Part shown: positions 47,065-60,119 of the stretch, in pieces
Position numbering within the stretch: the first letter of the stretch is position 1
Layout: every line of letters starts with the position of its first letter
Source: Blastomyces gilchristii SLH14081
Taxonomy: Eukaryota; Ascomycota; Eurotiomycetes; Onygenales; Ajellomycetaceae
NCBI RefSeq assembly: GCF_000003855.2
Contig: NW_003101658.1
Location: 124,001 to 188,000, forward strand
Reading direction: 5' to 3'
Length of the DNA stretch: 64,000 bases
Made by a program: the position numbers and the translations under genes
Notes under the pieces: model-generated
What the model was told of the DNA's origin: nothing
Databases searched by the model: none
Seen by the model: only the letters and a program-made list of their open reading frames with translations

Positions 47065-47069
47065 TTATC
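47065..47069 (+). repeat. Right target-site duplication of element 2 (TTATC)
   Basis: Matches 39240-39244; the sequence of element 1 resumes immediately after it. Confidence 0.9.
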
Positions 47070-48009
47070 AGAGAATTCATGAAAACTGCTTGAGCATTTG
47101 AAAAATGCTGAGAAAGAGATTGTAAGCTATAAGATGACTAGTAGAGACTGCTCTGTTACATACTAGAGATATTGAGTAAGAAATACTGCTTAAGACTTCT
47201 CATTTTTCTCAAAGAGTTTTTTAGAGATAATCTCACAGTAATGAGTCAGTATCTTATAGACTTTGTAACACTCTTCTTCTATTTTCTCTCAAAGAATTTT
47301 TTAGAAGTTTAATGAGACTACACAAGTGTAAAATTCCTGAAGTGATTAGAGAAAAGAGATATTAAAAACTAATAAAAAGATTAATATTATTAATCTGTGA
47401 GCTGCTACTATTCTGATAGAACTGCAGCTTACTGAAAAAGTAAAAAGAAGAAACTTCAGAGTCTACTCATTAATAATCACATTCTCATTAAACTCATTCT
47501 TTACTGTTAAAGTCTCTGACACTGATATCTTTATCTGCTGAGAGATTAATACTGTAGTATCACAGAGAAGCATGCTGTAGAAGAGTATAAGAGATACTTA
47601 AAGTATTAACTTATTAATTTACAAAGTATCTCAGTTATCTACTTCAATTGAAGTGAGATTCTCTTTAATCAGTGATTAATCTCTGTGATACTTTTAACAG
47701 CAGTGCTAGTTAATCTCTTCTTAAGATCAGTTATTCTGAGATGTTTTTTCATCTCAGAGACTTATACTTTCATCTTCTTTTATAGATGAGTAAGAGAGAT
47801 CTTCTCAGTCTTGATAGAATCTGTTAATACTTGAAGCTCTAAGATTCTTACTCTGTACTGCTTAGACATCTGAACTTCTTATCAGAGCTGATATAATATC
47901 TTCTTATAGAGTAGATAATACTTACAGAGAGATAGAAGTCATTGTTACAGATATAATGAAAATAATAAGAGTGAAAGAAGAGATAGATATATAAGATCTC
48001 TCTCTTCTT

Positions 48010-48565
48010 CAGCTGCTTAGTATAGCACAGATAAGTGACAGTACTGATCAGAGATCACACTGAAGCCTTCTCACAGAGAGAAGATAAAGAAACTGCAGAA
48101 TTCTATGAACTCAACTTAGCAGTATTTCAAGCAGAGCTCAGATGTGCTATGAGAGAAGAACTATAAATTAAGCTTCTTAAAGTCACTGTTTCTGAAACTA
48201 AGCTCTTCTCAGAGTTCTCTCTGAATGATTACATGAGATTATATATCACTGTATTGATTTAAGAGAGAGGCAGTGTTACAACAGTGATAAAGAGAGTAGA
48301 GAAAGAACTGAACACAGATAAACTGATCAGCAGAAGGAATGACATCTTACTACAAGATATAGTGACTATCATCACAGCTGCAAGAGATGCAGAAGAAGAA
48401 GAAGATATGATAATGAAAGTAGTACTTCTGCAGCTCATTGATACTGCTGTCTCTGCCTTCAACCTGGCTTTCTTAGCAGTTATAAAGACCACAGCCGCAT
48501 CACAAAAATGTTTGTTACTCACTAGAAAATATCAGAATAAGCTTTTTATTATCTCTCAAGAATGA
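48010..48565 (+). pseudogene. Extra ORF between chromodomain and 3' LTR of element 1
   Basis: Counterpart of 45620-46111. From 48284 it is open for 93 codons and reads VEKELNTDKLISRRNDILL, then TAARDAEEEEDMIMKVVLLQ, then AFNLAFLAVIKTTAASQ. It ends at the same place with the residues IISQE. Confidence 0.5.
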
Positions 48566-48984
48566 TGCTTCTATGCACTCACTATTACAGATGAGAGAGA
48601 GGAAGAAAAATGTGTTATAAAGAAGAGAGATCTTTTTGAAAAAAATTCTGTCACTACTGTTAGCTTTGTCTCTAAAATATATCACTTTTACAGAGAATTT
48701 TATATATAGAATAAAATATATTGAGAGATCTGTAAGTCACTTATTAACTACATTTTTCATATTTTAAATTGATATATAAGAAACTCACTTATCATGTGTT
48801 TAATTTAAATGAAGATGAGAAAAGAAAGATCTATACAGTCAGCAGAAAGACTTATCTATTTCTTTATATCACATATAGTATATATGCTGTCAAATTGATT
48901 GATAACTATTGCTATACAACAAAGATAATTTCTAATTCAGTAATCTTAAGAGTATAGAGACTATACTCTTAAAGAGAAGAGTAT

Positions 48985-49517
48985 TATCATACTCTCAGCT
49001 ATATTAAAGTCTTATTACAGTTTCACATAACTCATTGCTTTCATGCAGATGATTTCATCTCATCTGAACTGATTTTTAATCACTTTATAACATCATTCAG
49101 ATATATTATAGAAAGATTTAATTAATAAATATAAGAACTCTGCTTCTATATAAGATCAGCAGATTACTCTTTCTTAACAGTGAGATACTGCTGAGATATC
49201 ACTTCAGCTATTCTTACTTATGAAATGAGAGAAGAATATTCATTCATTATCTATATAGAATAGCTAGATACTGACTCTTTATCAAAGAAGTCAGTGATTT
49301 GTTTTTCTTTTACTGAAATATATACAAGAGTTACTGTATGTCTTATACAATCTTCTTAGTATACTAAGTATTATATCTGTGATATTCTTACAATAACTCT
49401 GTAGTCTATGAGCTTGCTATTCAAGTAAGATAGTCAAGCTTACTTATATAGCTTCTCAAACAACTATCTCTACGTGATGCCGCTGACTAGCCACTGCTTT
49501 GATTCCGCTATGTTACA
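48985..49517 (+). repeat. 3' LTR of element 1
   Basis: 533 bp, preceded by the purine-rich AAAGAGAAGAG at 48971-48981, ending GATTCCGCTATGTTACA, followed by TGTAT. Confidence 0.9.
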
Positions 49518-49522
49518 TGTAT
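49518..49522 (+). repeat. Right target-site duplication of element 1 (TGTAT)
   Basis: Matches 33364-33368. Confidence 0.9.
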
Positions 49523-51429
49523 ATCTGTATTTAAACAGTTATTTACTATAAATATCATCAAGATATCTTGAGATAATAGTTATAGTATTATTCTGCTGTC
49601 AGAACTTAAGAACTAATGTATTAAATATACAGAGAAATAGTATTATCATAATTGCGACTTTTCAGTATCAGCTTCATGATTTATATCTACTCAATATCAG
49701 TGATAGATAGCTGCTCTTTTTCATCAGAAGATATCTATCTTTCAATTCAATTGAAATGAATTATATAATGCTGTCAGTCTTCTTCAGACTTGAAGCTATT
49801 GAGATGAATTTGAAGATTAGCTTCACAGCTTTCTATCAAGTCAAATTACAGCTGTAAATAAAGTGTATAAAGCTATTCTCATAGAAAGACATTAATATCA
49901 GACAATCAGAAACAGGAAGAGAGTAGCAGAGATAGCAGTATCTACTGAAATATTAAGTAGTGATTTAATTAGTGAAATAACAGCAGCTCAGCAGCTCACA
50001 GCTATATAATATATAAAAGATAATAATCTGACCTGAATAACTGCTCAATACACAGTAAAAAGAGTATAGTAACTTAATAAGATTTTCACTAAGATCTCTA
50101 CAGCTCTTTCAGCTGCTGTTACTGCTGCTGAAGTCTCTACTACTCTAATCATATCTATTATCAGTGCTTTCACTACTCTGCAGTTCACTTCTTCTTCAAG
50201 TCTCTGAGTTCATTCTTCTTCAAGTTCACAAGTTCATATATCTATAACTGCTCAAGTTCATACTTCATTCAAGTGATAAAGTAATAATAATAGTATTGAT
50301 ATTCAAATTCTCTGCAAATAAACATTATTTAATAAAAAAAATATAAACACAGATATTATATTTATAAAGATATCTTATTTTAACTGTGTTTAAACTTCTT
50401 CTCACAGAGAAAGAGACAACTTCTCTATAGAAAATAACACTATTAAGTAGTTAGATATTTTCTATAATAAATCTTCTGTAAACTTCTTATAATTTCTAAT
50501 AACTTCTACTAACTTCTGAATTAATCATGAATTATAGAGTTATAAAAATGAATAAAAATATACTTATCTAGACATTATTAACTTACTTATATATTATTTA
50601 TTTATATTATAAGTATAAATATGAGCTTCTTACTTCATTTTCTTTATCTTTCTTTCAATCAGTAATAATCTACTTACTTATCAATGTGAAAATCTCTCTA
50701 TCACATCATCTGTCACTGTCTCTGCTGCTGCTTCTACTGCTTCACTCACCTGTCTGTTCTTTAATACAATGAAAGTAAGTTAAATCTTAATTATAGATAA
50801 TGTATAAATCAATCTCTAACTAAATGATTTAGTCAAATAATAATATCTACTCATAAGCTTAAGTTCACTGTTCTCAAAACTCATTATAATACTTACTATA
50901 TAACAAAGTCTGAGAAGATCTATACATACTATCTTTATATAACTGAATTTGAGCTGTTGTATAAATGTATTGTTTCTGATGTTAGAAAGACATGTAATAA
51001 TTATCATTTTTATAATTTAATATACTATACTGTATGTTCACTATATTTCTAGAGAAAGCTTAGATATTAATAGATATTATTATAGATCTTCAGAGAGTCT
51101 TATATCATTGTGAAATATTATATTAAAAGATTATAGAAGATAATGTATTATAAGTAAGAAGATAATAATAATTATTATTATATTATAAAGAAGTTGCAGA
51201 GTATACTGATGATAAATAACTGATTGATCAGGTTCTATCATGATTATATACTGAAATCATTTATTGAAGAAGATCTTCAGATTGTTATCAGTATAGATCA
51301 CAATATTAACTTGTATAATATAAGCTGTTTTTTCAATGAGAAGTTGTTAATGAGTTTTTCTTTATACTCAGTGAATTCTGTTAACTGTAAGATTGATAAG
51401 AGAATTATTAAGAAATAGCTTTGTATTCT

Positions 51430-51540
51430 ATTACTGTTACTGTTTTTACTTTTACTTTTACTTTTATTTTTATTTTTATTTTTATTTTTATTTCTCTTAA
51501 TATCTTCTTTCTTTTCCTTTTTATTTTTTTCTTTATTTTA
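51430..51540 (+). repeat. T-rich simple repeat (TTTTAC/TTTTAT)n
   Basis: Hexamer array TTTTAC grading into TTTTAT, then CTTTTC-rich sequence. Confidence 0.8.
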
Positions 51541-52244
51541 AATGATCAATGAGATACTATTCTTTCAATTCTACTGTGTGATTATCAAAGATTTTCTTTT
51601 AAGCTTAATAAGCTGTAAACTGTGTTAATGATCAAATTTGCTATTATACATCTGATTGAATATTACAAAGCAGTTGAAGAGTTAAAACTCAATCTTGCTC
51701 ACATAACTGATAAAGTTCTTAATAACTATAACTTAAAGATTTCTGAGTCTATAATAATTATGAAACCTCAGCTTCTTTCTAATCTGAAACTATCTTTTAA
51801 AGATAATCAATGTGTGAACTCAGATACTGTAGAATAATGAGATTGTTTTCTCACTTAAATCTTGATATCTTAAAGATATGAACTTCACTTCAAAAAGTAA
51901 ATATAGCTTATATAACTGACTTAACAACTGTCAAAGATTTTCTTCTAAGCTTAATAAGCTTCAAATAGCATCTTACTCTAGCAGTTCATATACTCAAGAC
52001 TGTAGTCTGAAAGCAGTTCAAGTGTAACTGCATTGAATAAGAAAAGAAGTATAGCATTCACAGATGATATGAGATCAATTAAAAAAGTATTATTAAATTT
52101 TATAATTATCATGTTCTCTGTCTCTTATGAACTTCTGAATTAATGAGATTGAGAAAAACAGTATATAGCTTGAAGAGTATGTAAAGCTTCTCATTACTAG
52201 TAAAGAATGAGAATAAGAAAATACTGATCATTATACAGTTATAA

Positions 52245-52445
52245 GATGATGAGATCTTTGAGAAAATTGATACTGCAAGATAATGAGATCTTTGAGAAAA
52301 TTGATGCTGTAAGATGATGAGATCTTTGAGAGAATTGATACTGTAAGACAATGAGATCTTTGAGAGAATTGATACTGCAAGATGATAAGATCTTTAAGAG
52401 AATTGATACTATAAGATAATACTGTAAGACAATAAGATCTTTGAT
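52245..52445 (+). repeat. 34-bp minisatellite
   Basis: Five head-to-tail units of 34 bp (52245, 52279, 52313, 52347, 52381), each GATxATxAGATCTTTxAG followed by AxAATTGATxCTxxAA, plus a partial sixth that is shortened. Units differ mostly by A/G and T/C changes. Confidence 0.88.
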
Positions 52446-52594
52446 CTTTTTTTAACTTCACTGATCTTTTGTAAACATCTGTGAATTTCTTTGAAATTGT
52501 GTGAACTTCTGAGTCTATTAAATTAGTTAATCAGTGAGAAGATAAATTCACTATATTAAAGAAGAAATGAATAATACTATACTGACATTTTTAA

Positions 52595-52655
52595 ATCTTT
52601 TTTTTCTTTCTTTCTCTTCTTCTCTTCTTCTCTTCTTCTTTTCTTCTTCTTTATA
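52595..52655 (+). repeat. Pyrimidine tract (TTC/CTT)n
   Basis: Tandem TTCTTCTC units, giving a Lys/Arg/Glu repeat on the minus strand; simple repeat, no gene. Confidence 0.7.
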
Positions 52656-55600
52656 ATTCAAAAAAATCAATATAATGTTTCTTCTCTCTGCAACATTAAT
52701 GTAAATGCACTCACTCTGCTTTCTTATCAGTGAAAAGAACATACTTGCTGCTGCTGCAGCTATTTCATATGAATAACTCTGCTCTGATGAAGTTCATCAT
52801 TCACTGTATATATCTATTCAGCATGAAAAGTATAATAAGAATGAAATGAAATACTAACTCTGATAATTAGTTCTTTTTCTCATATCTGCATCTGTGCCTG
52901 CTCTTGTCTCTCTGCTCTCATTCTTGCTCTCACTCTTATCTGTGAGAATGAGAGTGAGAAAGTGTCTGAGACTTCTCTCTCTTCTTTAAAGAATGAAGAT
53001 GATGAGCTGAACTTGTTTAGATAGATGTGAAAAGCTCCCTCTAAATGAGTGTAATATGATAAGAGAATAAGAAGCTAATATTATTATATAGTAGCTCTTA
53101 CTCTTATTCTTCTCTCTCTTTCTCAGACTTCTTCTCTTCTCTATTCTTTGCAGAGAAAGAAGTTTCATTGAAATCAATTAAGTAAGTAATATGAATATGA
53201 ATGAGATATATGTGATAGAGAAAGAATCAATCACTGATATATTATATTAGCTTTTTCTTCTTCTTCTCAGAGTTATTATGACCTTCTCTGCTCTCTGTAC
53301 TGATGAGCTCATCTCTTCTGCTCTTTCAGCTGTCTCTTATATTAAGCACTCTCTCCTCTCTGCTGCTGCTGTCACTGTTAATAATATCATATAACATTCT
53401 TCTTTCTCTCAACACTCTGTTCATCAGCTGTATCTGTTGAGAGCAGGCACAGCTGACAAGCCAGTCAAGATGAGATTGAAATTGAATGATAAGTAAGAGC
53501 TCATCATTCTATCAGCCTCAGAAATCAGAGAAATGATGATCAGTCTTTTATAAGAAGTTTCATTACTTCTCTCTACAGAAGCAGAGAGTATGAGATTATA
53601 TTAACTGATTAATAAAGATAGAGCTGAGTGAGCAGCTGCTGGAAAAGAATAGATGTACTGTCTGTCAAAAGAATAATAAGAAATGTTGAGTATACTCTGA
53701 GAAGAGAAGAGCTCAGATAGCTAAGTTCAGAAATTCTTATTCTTACTATCAAGTTATTGCATACAAGAGCAGGTATAGCATCTTTAAATACAAGCTTAAG
53801 AATTCTGATACATTCTCACTAACATAATTATATCAGTTACTGTCAAAGAAATTATCTTCTTCTTCATTAGAAAGCAGTGCTCTGATAATTTAGATTCTTA
53901 TTTTATTTATACTGCTCTGCTTTATGAAGAAGATTTCAAGTAAAACTCTAATAAATAAGTAATTCATATGAATAAATATGTTGAAGATTCTATACAGATA
54001 TTCTTTACAAGTATCAGTTGTAAATATAAATTAGTTAATATTAAAAAATAATATCTCAAAAATAAAATTTGTCAGATGTTAGTCATATTTATTTTAAATC
54101 TTGATATTTAATTGACTCATAAGTTGACAGAACAATGCAGAAGTTCTATTATTAATATATTTATCAGTGAAAATGTAACATTGTATATTAAAGAAAGATA
54201 AAGTAAGTAAAGCTTCAGTATATTCATCAATTTTAGTTATTCTTCTTCAGAATTGTTTTTAAAGTATCAGATAGATTATTTACAGTAGATAAAGATAGTG
54301 TATTTTCAATGAAAATAGAATCTTACTCTATATTATCATTGAATTTCTTAAAATAAGACTCAACTTCAGCATCAATAATCATATCATTTAAATTCAAGTT
54401 CATTATAATCAACTGCTGCTGAATTCATACTTAATTAAAGTGCTTAATCTTCTTCTTCAGATCTTTCACTTCAATCAAAAGTATATTTAAGAAGTTAAAT
54501 ATACATTTCTTTAGTAGTAAAAGTAAATCTTAAGATGAGATATAATCATTCTTCAATAGACTTCTAGCAGTAGAGAATATCTCAAGCTTAGTAATAGCAC
54601 TTGTATATTTCTCAGTAAGTGAATGCTTAAAGATAGACTCTAAAATCTGCTATAGCTGATAAACTCATGTATTTGATAGACAGACTTGATCAAATATAAG
54701 ATAGATATTCTTTATTAAATTTTTATAGTATTTCATCTTCAGCTTACAGCTATCATTGAGATGTTTCATATCTAGATCAATTGCTTTGAAGAAGCTGAGT
54801 TTTTCAGATCAGTTGATAAGATCTGCAGTTATAATCACTTAATACAGAGAAGAGATTTTAACAGATTGAAGTATTCAAAAATAATAAAGCATCTCAGTGA
54901 CATAATTATATTGACTAGCATTAAGAAAGAAGATAATCAGAGATAGAATAAACTACTCAAGAAGTTCAATATCATCATACTTAATAGTATAGTGTATTTA
55001 AATGAATAATTCATATTCTTGAAGAAGATGACACATGATACAGAATTCAATATCTTAAGTAAGCTGAGAGATTTGAGAGTTGATTTCATTTCAGATATTA
55101 AGAGTAAATACTTTGATGTATACATCTTCAATAAGCTGAAGATACTGTGAAGAACTAAGCTGTTATATAATAGAATTGATATCTTCTGAGTGCTTAAGAT
55201 TGCTAACTGAATAATCTCAATATTGTATGATAGTATAAAATAGAGCAAGACTTCAAGATATAAAGCTCTGAGAAATTACTGACTTAAGAAGATGATATTT
55301 TGAATTGACAGCAGTCATAGAATTTCAGTTTTAATAAGTGAGATTGAACTGAATACAGTGATGAGTCTTCTCAGAGACTTCAGCTTCAACATAAGTATGA
55401 ATAATAATAAAGAGTAGATTCATTTAAATATAAAATCATTCAGAAATAGAATAAAGTCAGTTGTACTATTCAAAGATATCTGTAGATTTTAACTACTTTA
55501 TCTTGACTGATCAAATGAGTTTTGTAGTCAAAGCATCTTCATACACTGAAAAGAGATGAGTTGAAAATGCTGTATAATCTCTTAATAAATCAAGAAAATC

Positions 55601-55917
55601 ATTAAATATCTTCTTATAAACTCTCATAGTTTCTGCAATAGTGTTCTCATTTTCAAAAATAGCACTCAACTGCTGAAAATGTGTTCTATGCACAGAAAGT
55701 GTATTAATAACAGACATTTGAGATAATAAATTATTTACAGTACTGAAAACACTTTTAACTTCATTATTATAAATCTTTTGAACAGTATCTGAAATAAGAC
55801 ATGATGTTATTTACTTCTGAAGCTCATTATCATTGTCTGTCACATCAGATGTATCAATGATTTCTTACAGTGTTAGCAGTCTTATGAAATCATGCATAAT
55901 CTGAGTTTAGACTAGTC

Positions 55918-56014
55918 TGTGATTCGGAAGAACGTACGACCGTCGGATAATAACGCGGCCGCTTCTGAACTACTAGCGTACGCGTACAAGTGTAAAGGGG
56001 CCCTAGCGGCCGCT
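55918..56014 (+). repeat. Outer end of the 5' LTR of element 3, CpG-rich
   Basis: About 97 bp containing some fourteen CpG and two GCGGCCGC octamers (55955-55962 and 56006-56013) in a neighbourhood almost without CpG. The first 20 bases match the 3' LTR start at 63981 with transitions only. The inner end of this LTR could not be placed. Confidence 0.7.
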
Positions 56015-57047
56015 AATTAATTTAGCATATGATATTACAATATATAAGAAGCCAGCATACACCTGTAATTATACACTGGCTTAAGCAACCTTTGAATCAC
56101 ATCTGATAGCATGTCTAAAAACTGATAAGAAGCACAGGCTTCTCCAGAATGTGATAATTTCATCTATGAAGTGATTTGTAGTTATCATGTCAGTGTGATC
56201 CTAGAACATCTCAAAAGATAGTGTATAAAGAGTGATAAGTGAAAGAGCATCTGATTGATGCTGCTTCACTTGATGAGAGAAAACTTCACACTCAGATGAA
56301 TGCCATGTATGTGAATAGATGAGATATGAGAAAAGAAATAGAAGCAGTGAATCAGATTCAAAGAAGATCACTCTTCACTCAAAGAAATAAAAAGAGAGAG
56401 ATGATCATCACCAGAGTTATACAATGATAACAGAAATCATATAATAATATAGTGATAGAATGATATAGTAATATAATAATACAGTGATATAGTGATATAA
56501 CAATAGACATTGTATGATTAATAAGAAATCACTGAAATAAATATCTCTTCTAGCTAATATGAATAACATTCTTCTCTGCTACCTGAACTGAAAGATATGC
56601 AGAACCTCTCAGAGAGTTTACTTAAAACAGTAAGAAAAGCAGCTGAAATCACTGAACTGGAATTGAAGCTCTGTATATGTACAAGAATTCTAAACAAGAT
56701 TGAGGCCTTGCATACACAGTGACAGACTGAGGTGAAAGTTAAACAACAATTGATATTTACTGCAGATTAAGTATTTACTATGAAGAGCTTCACTGACATA
56801 ATCATTATTATCAATAAGAATAGAGAAAATCAGATCTTAGATCTATAGCAGAAGATTAAATATTTACATAGACCCACAATCTCTTCAGAAGTATATACAT
56901 TATCAGAGCCCCTATGCAGAATAAGAATTTAAGTATAAGATATATTCCGCTGAGAGATCTGCTGAAGCTACCAAGCTTCAATGATAGCGAAAAACTACAA
57001 AATACTCAGCAATTCAAACAGCTCCGAAGCAGCCAGCGCATTCACGC

Positions 57048-57491
57048 NNNNNNNNNNNNNNNNNNNNNNNNNNNNNNNNNNNNNNNNNNNNNNNNNNNNN
57101 NNNNNNNNNNNNNNNNNNNNNNNNNNNNNNNNNNNNNNNNNNNNNNNNNNNNNNNNNNNNNNNNNNNNNNNNNNNNNNNNNNNNNNNNNNNNNNNNNNNN
57201 NNNNNNNNNNNNNNNNNNNNNNNNNNNNNNNNNNNNNNNNNNNNNNNNNNNNNNNNNNNNNNNNNNNNNNNNNNNNNNNNNNNNNNNNNNNNNNNNNNNN
57301 NNNNNNNNNNNNNNNNNNNNNNNNNNNNNNNNNNNNNNNNNNNNNNNNNNNNNNNNNNNNNNNNNNNNNNNNNNNNNNNNNNNNNNNNNNNNNNNNNNNN
57401 NNNNNNNNNNNNNNNNNNNNNNNNNNNNNNNNNNNNNNNNNNNNNNNNNNNNNNNNNNNNNNNNNNNNNNNNNNNNNNNNNNNNNNNNNNN
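57048..57491. other. Assembly gap (444 N)
   Basis: Run of N inside the gag region of element 3. The 100 bases to its left keep several CpG; the right flank is mutated like the rest. Confidence 0.99.
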
Positions 57492-57654
57492 ACTGCATAA
57501 GATATCTCAGTAGAGAACAAGTAATCAGACTTCTATAACACAAGTCACATACTCAGATATAATGAATCTAGATCTGAATACTATTACTAAAGCACTGAAT
57601 TCTCTGAAAAAGAAATTCTCTAAGTGAAAATCTTAATATTACAAGCATCAAGCT

Positions 57655-57696
57655 TGCTTCAACTGCAGATGTTAAAATTATAATATAAAAGATTGC
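57655..57696 (+). pseudogene. gag zinc knuckle of element 3
   Basis: Reads C-FN-C-RC*N-Y-NIKD-C, a CX2CX4HX4C knuckle with His changed to Tyr and one stop inside. Marks the end of gag. Confidence 0.75.
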
Positions 57697-58589
57697 ATTC
57701 AGTATACACAGTCAAGAGAAGTAAGAGAGTTAAAAAACTAGCAGAATCAGTGAGCTTGAAGATACTTACTGATATTCTATGAAAAGTCTTCAAAGTGAAA
57801 GAGATACTCATGTTAGATGATTCTCTAAATTCTATAAATACAAAGAAGAAGCAGGCTTCTGAATGAAGTATAGATGAGAATGATGAAGTGAATACTTATC
57901 TCAATATCTTGAGATCTGAAATGTTAATATATAGAGAACACTTGAATAAGAATTGAGAGATGACTGTAAAAGTGTTAGCAGATACAGAAGCTTCTATACA
58001 ATATATTAATAATTATATAATCTGAAGATTGAAAGAGATCTACTAAGTGAAGAATCTCTGATGTATAAGATTATCTGATAATTGATATTTGATATTACCT
58101 GCAAAAGTAAGAGTTCTCTTGCACTTTGAAGAATAATCTTGTTATATTTAAGTGTGAGAGCTGTAGAATATGAAATACAATCTTATTCTTAAACTTAATT
58201 GATTTCAAAGATTCAATCTGCAGATTCAATAATGTACATATCATATACAGTTAACTGATAGAAAGAAAATGATTTATACAATTCTATTAACTGATATAAG
58301 AAGAATATTTCACATCTCTGATATAGAAGAGTTAAATCTGCTTACATATTAATAAGTAAAGAGAATAATTTATAAGACTTTATCTGAAAGCATTCTGTAT
58401 ATCATACAGAATCTGAAAGTGAAGAAAATCAAAATAAAAGATATATGAGAGAATAAGTGTATGAAGAAGCTTCTGAAGAAGTATGAAAAGATCTTCTGAA
58501 CAGATCTTTCACTGAAATTACTGCTAAAATGAGGATTTATACATGAGATTAACACAGAGAATGCAAAATCAGTCAATTAGAATGTATAC

Positions 58590-59690
58590 TCTCTGTCACA
58601 AATGTATCTTGAAGAATAGAAGTATCAGATCACTGATCTTCTAGAACATAGTCTCATATAACTCTTATTAAGTATGTGAGGCTTTTCAGTTCTATTTGTA
58701 AAAAAGACAGATAAGAAGTGATGAATATGTATTGATTATTAAGCACTTAATAAGCTTATAATTAAGAATGAATATTCACTGTTATGAATTCAATAACAGT
58801 TGAATACAGTTGAAAATATCTGATATCTATCAAAGATTGATCTTCTCTCAGAATACTGACAGATCTGTATAGATGAACTGTCAGTTCTGTGAACTGTATT
58901 TAATATATAATGAGAGAAGTTCAAATTCCTGATAATATCATTTAATCTGATAAATGCACCTGTCATCTTTTAAATAATAATGAATACAATTCTTCATAAA
59001 CAGAATGAAACCTTATATCTTGTATATCTTAATAACATTCTAGTCTTTTCAAACTTATACAATGAATATCTGAAGTATCTTGATAAAATGCTTATAACTC
59101 TGACAGAGTATAAGCTCTATGTTAAATCAACTAAATGTGTGTTTGAAATAGAAGAGTTAAAGTTTATAAAATATATAGTGAGTAATGACTGTATATACTT
59201 TATTCTGAAGAAATTGAATGTCATAGTGAATTGACTGCAGCTGAGAAATATATATTATATATAATAGTTTCTTAAGTTAATCTCATATTACTGCAGATTT
59301 ATCAAGAATTTCACATGAATATCTGCATCACTCTCAGATCTCTTAAGAGAAATAGATGCAAATCTGTGAAAGAAGAAGTTTCATTTAATTATCTGAAATA
59401 CTGCATGCAAAGAGACTTTTCTCACACTGAGAGAATGTGTAATAATATTCTCAGTGCTTATTCAATCAGATTGTGATAAATCTTTCTACATTGAGATGAA
59501 TGTATCTGAATGAGCTATTGAAGATACTCTTCTACAGATGAGTAAGAACAGCAAGCTGCACTCAGTGATGTATAATGATAGAAAACTATCAGATGCTGAG
59601 CTCAATTACTCAGTGTATAAAAAGAAATTGCTAGTAATCAAGCATATGCTGATGTTATGAGATAGATATATCAATAACAGATATATAATA
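58590..59690 (+). pseudogene. Reverse transcriptase and RNase H of element 3
   Basis: Legible blocks are VLFVKKTDKK**ICIDY*AL, LYLVYLNNILVFSNLYNEYL (the YLDD site reads YLNN at 59025-59036), FIKYIVSND, then RNase H residues SDCDKSFYIEMNVSE and KLSDAELNYSVYKKKLLVI. The piece 58980-59234 is open for 84 codons. Element class (Gypsy) rests on these blocks. Confidence 0.85.
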
Positions 59691-60119
59691 ACAGTGATTA
59701 TAAATTATGAAAGTCTTATTCATCTACAATTAATGACAAAATCTTTCAAATACTTAGTATGTTGAATCTCAGAGTTCTAAGTGTATAATCTTCATATCAA
59801 ATACTGAAAGAAATCAGACATCATGATATCTGATGCAATCAGTCACAGACTCAATTTCATGAATAAGAGTTCTGTGAATCAGATATAAGAAATGTTTGTA
59901 TTAAACATGCTGAGAGAATGCAAGGAATCAGAATGAGTGAATATCATAATCTCTTACTTAAAGAATGACAAGATGTTAGATGATAAGTATCTTATAAAAG
60001 TAGTAGAAGAGATGCTTCTGAACTTCAAGCTGAGGAAATTGAAAAATAACATTGTGCTTTATCATGATCTAGAATACATAGAAGCTCTCTATCTAGAATC
60101 TTCATTTCAATGTGACTTG

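Larger units (their letters stand above)
33369..49517 (+). mobile_element. Ty3/Gypsy chromovirus, element 1 (outer, interrupted)
   Basis: Bounded by 533-bp LTRs (33369-33901 and 48985-49517) and a 5-bp TGTAT duplication. Order on the plus strand: gag with a zinc knuckle (34838-34879), protease (near 35060-35090), reverse transcriptase (35700-36960), integrase (38000-38560), chromodomain (39159-39239, continuing at 47070), then an extra ORF and a purine-rich tract (48971-48981) before the 3' LTR. It is interrupted by a hAT-like element at 36063-36568 and by element 2 at 39245-47064. Removing both with their duplications leaves about 7810 bp, against 7820 bp for element 2, so both belong to one family. 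Every ORF carries many stops, so it is dead. Confidence 0.9.
49523..55912. repeat. AT-rich relic DNA between element 1 and element 3
   Basis: No intact gene. Legible scraps are: a Cys-containing piece at 53654-53686 (C-TV-C-QKNNKK-C); minus-strand helical frames at 54937-55248 and 55511-55717 with AETMRVYKKIFNDFLDLLRD, possibly one decayed ORF from 55.9 down to about 54 kb; simple T-rich tracts; and a 34-bp minisatellite. I cannot assign these to a known element. Confidence 0.4.

Noticed and set aside
52245..52445. Regular 34-bp repeats resembling a CRISPR array
   Set aside because: Units are head-to-tail without unique spacers, and the sequence is fungal nuclear DNA.
55955..56013. Two NotI-type octamers close together, suggesting cloning-vector sequence
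   Set aside because: The start of the island recurs in mutated form at 63981 behind a purine tract, which fits an LTR. A third such octamer at 46037-46044 lies inside an element ORF.
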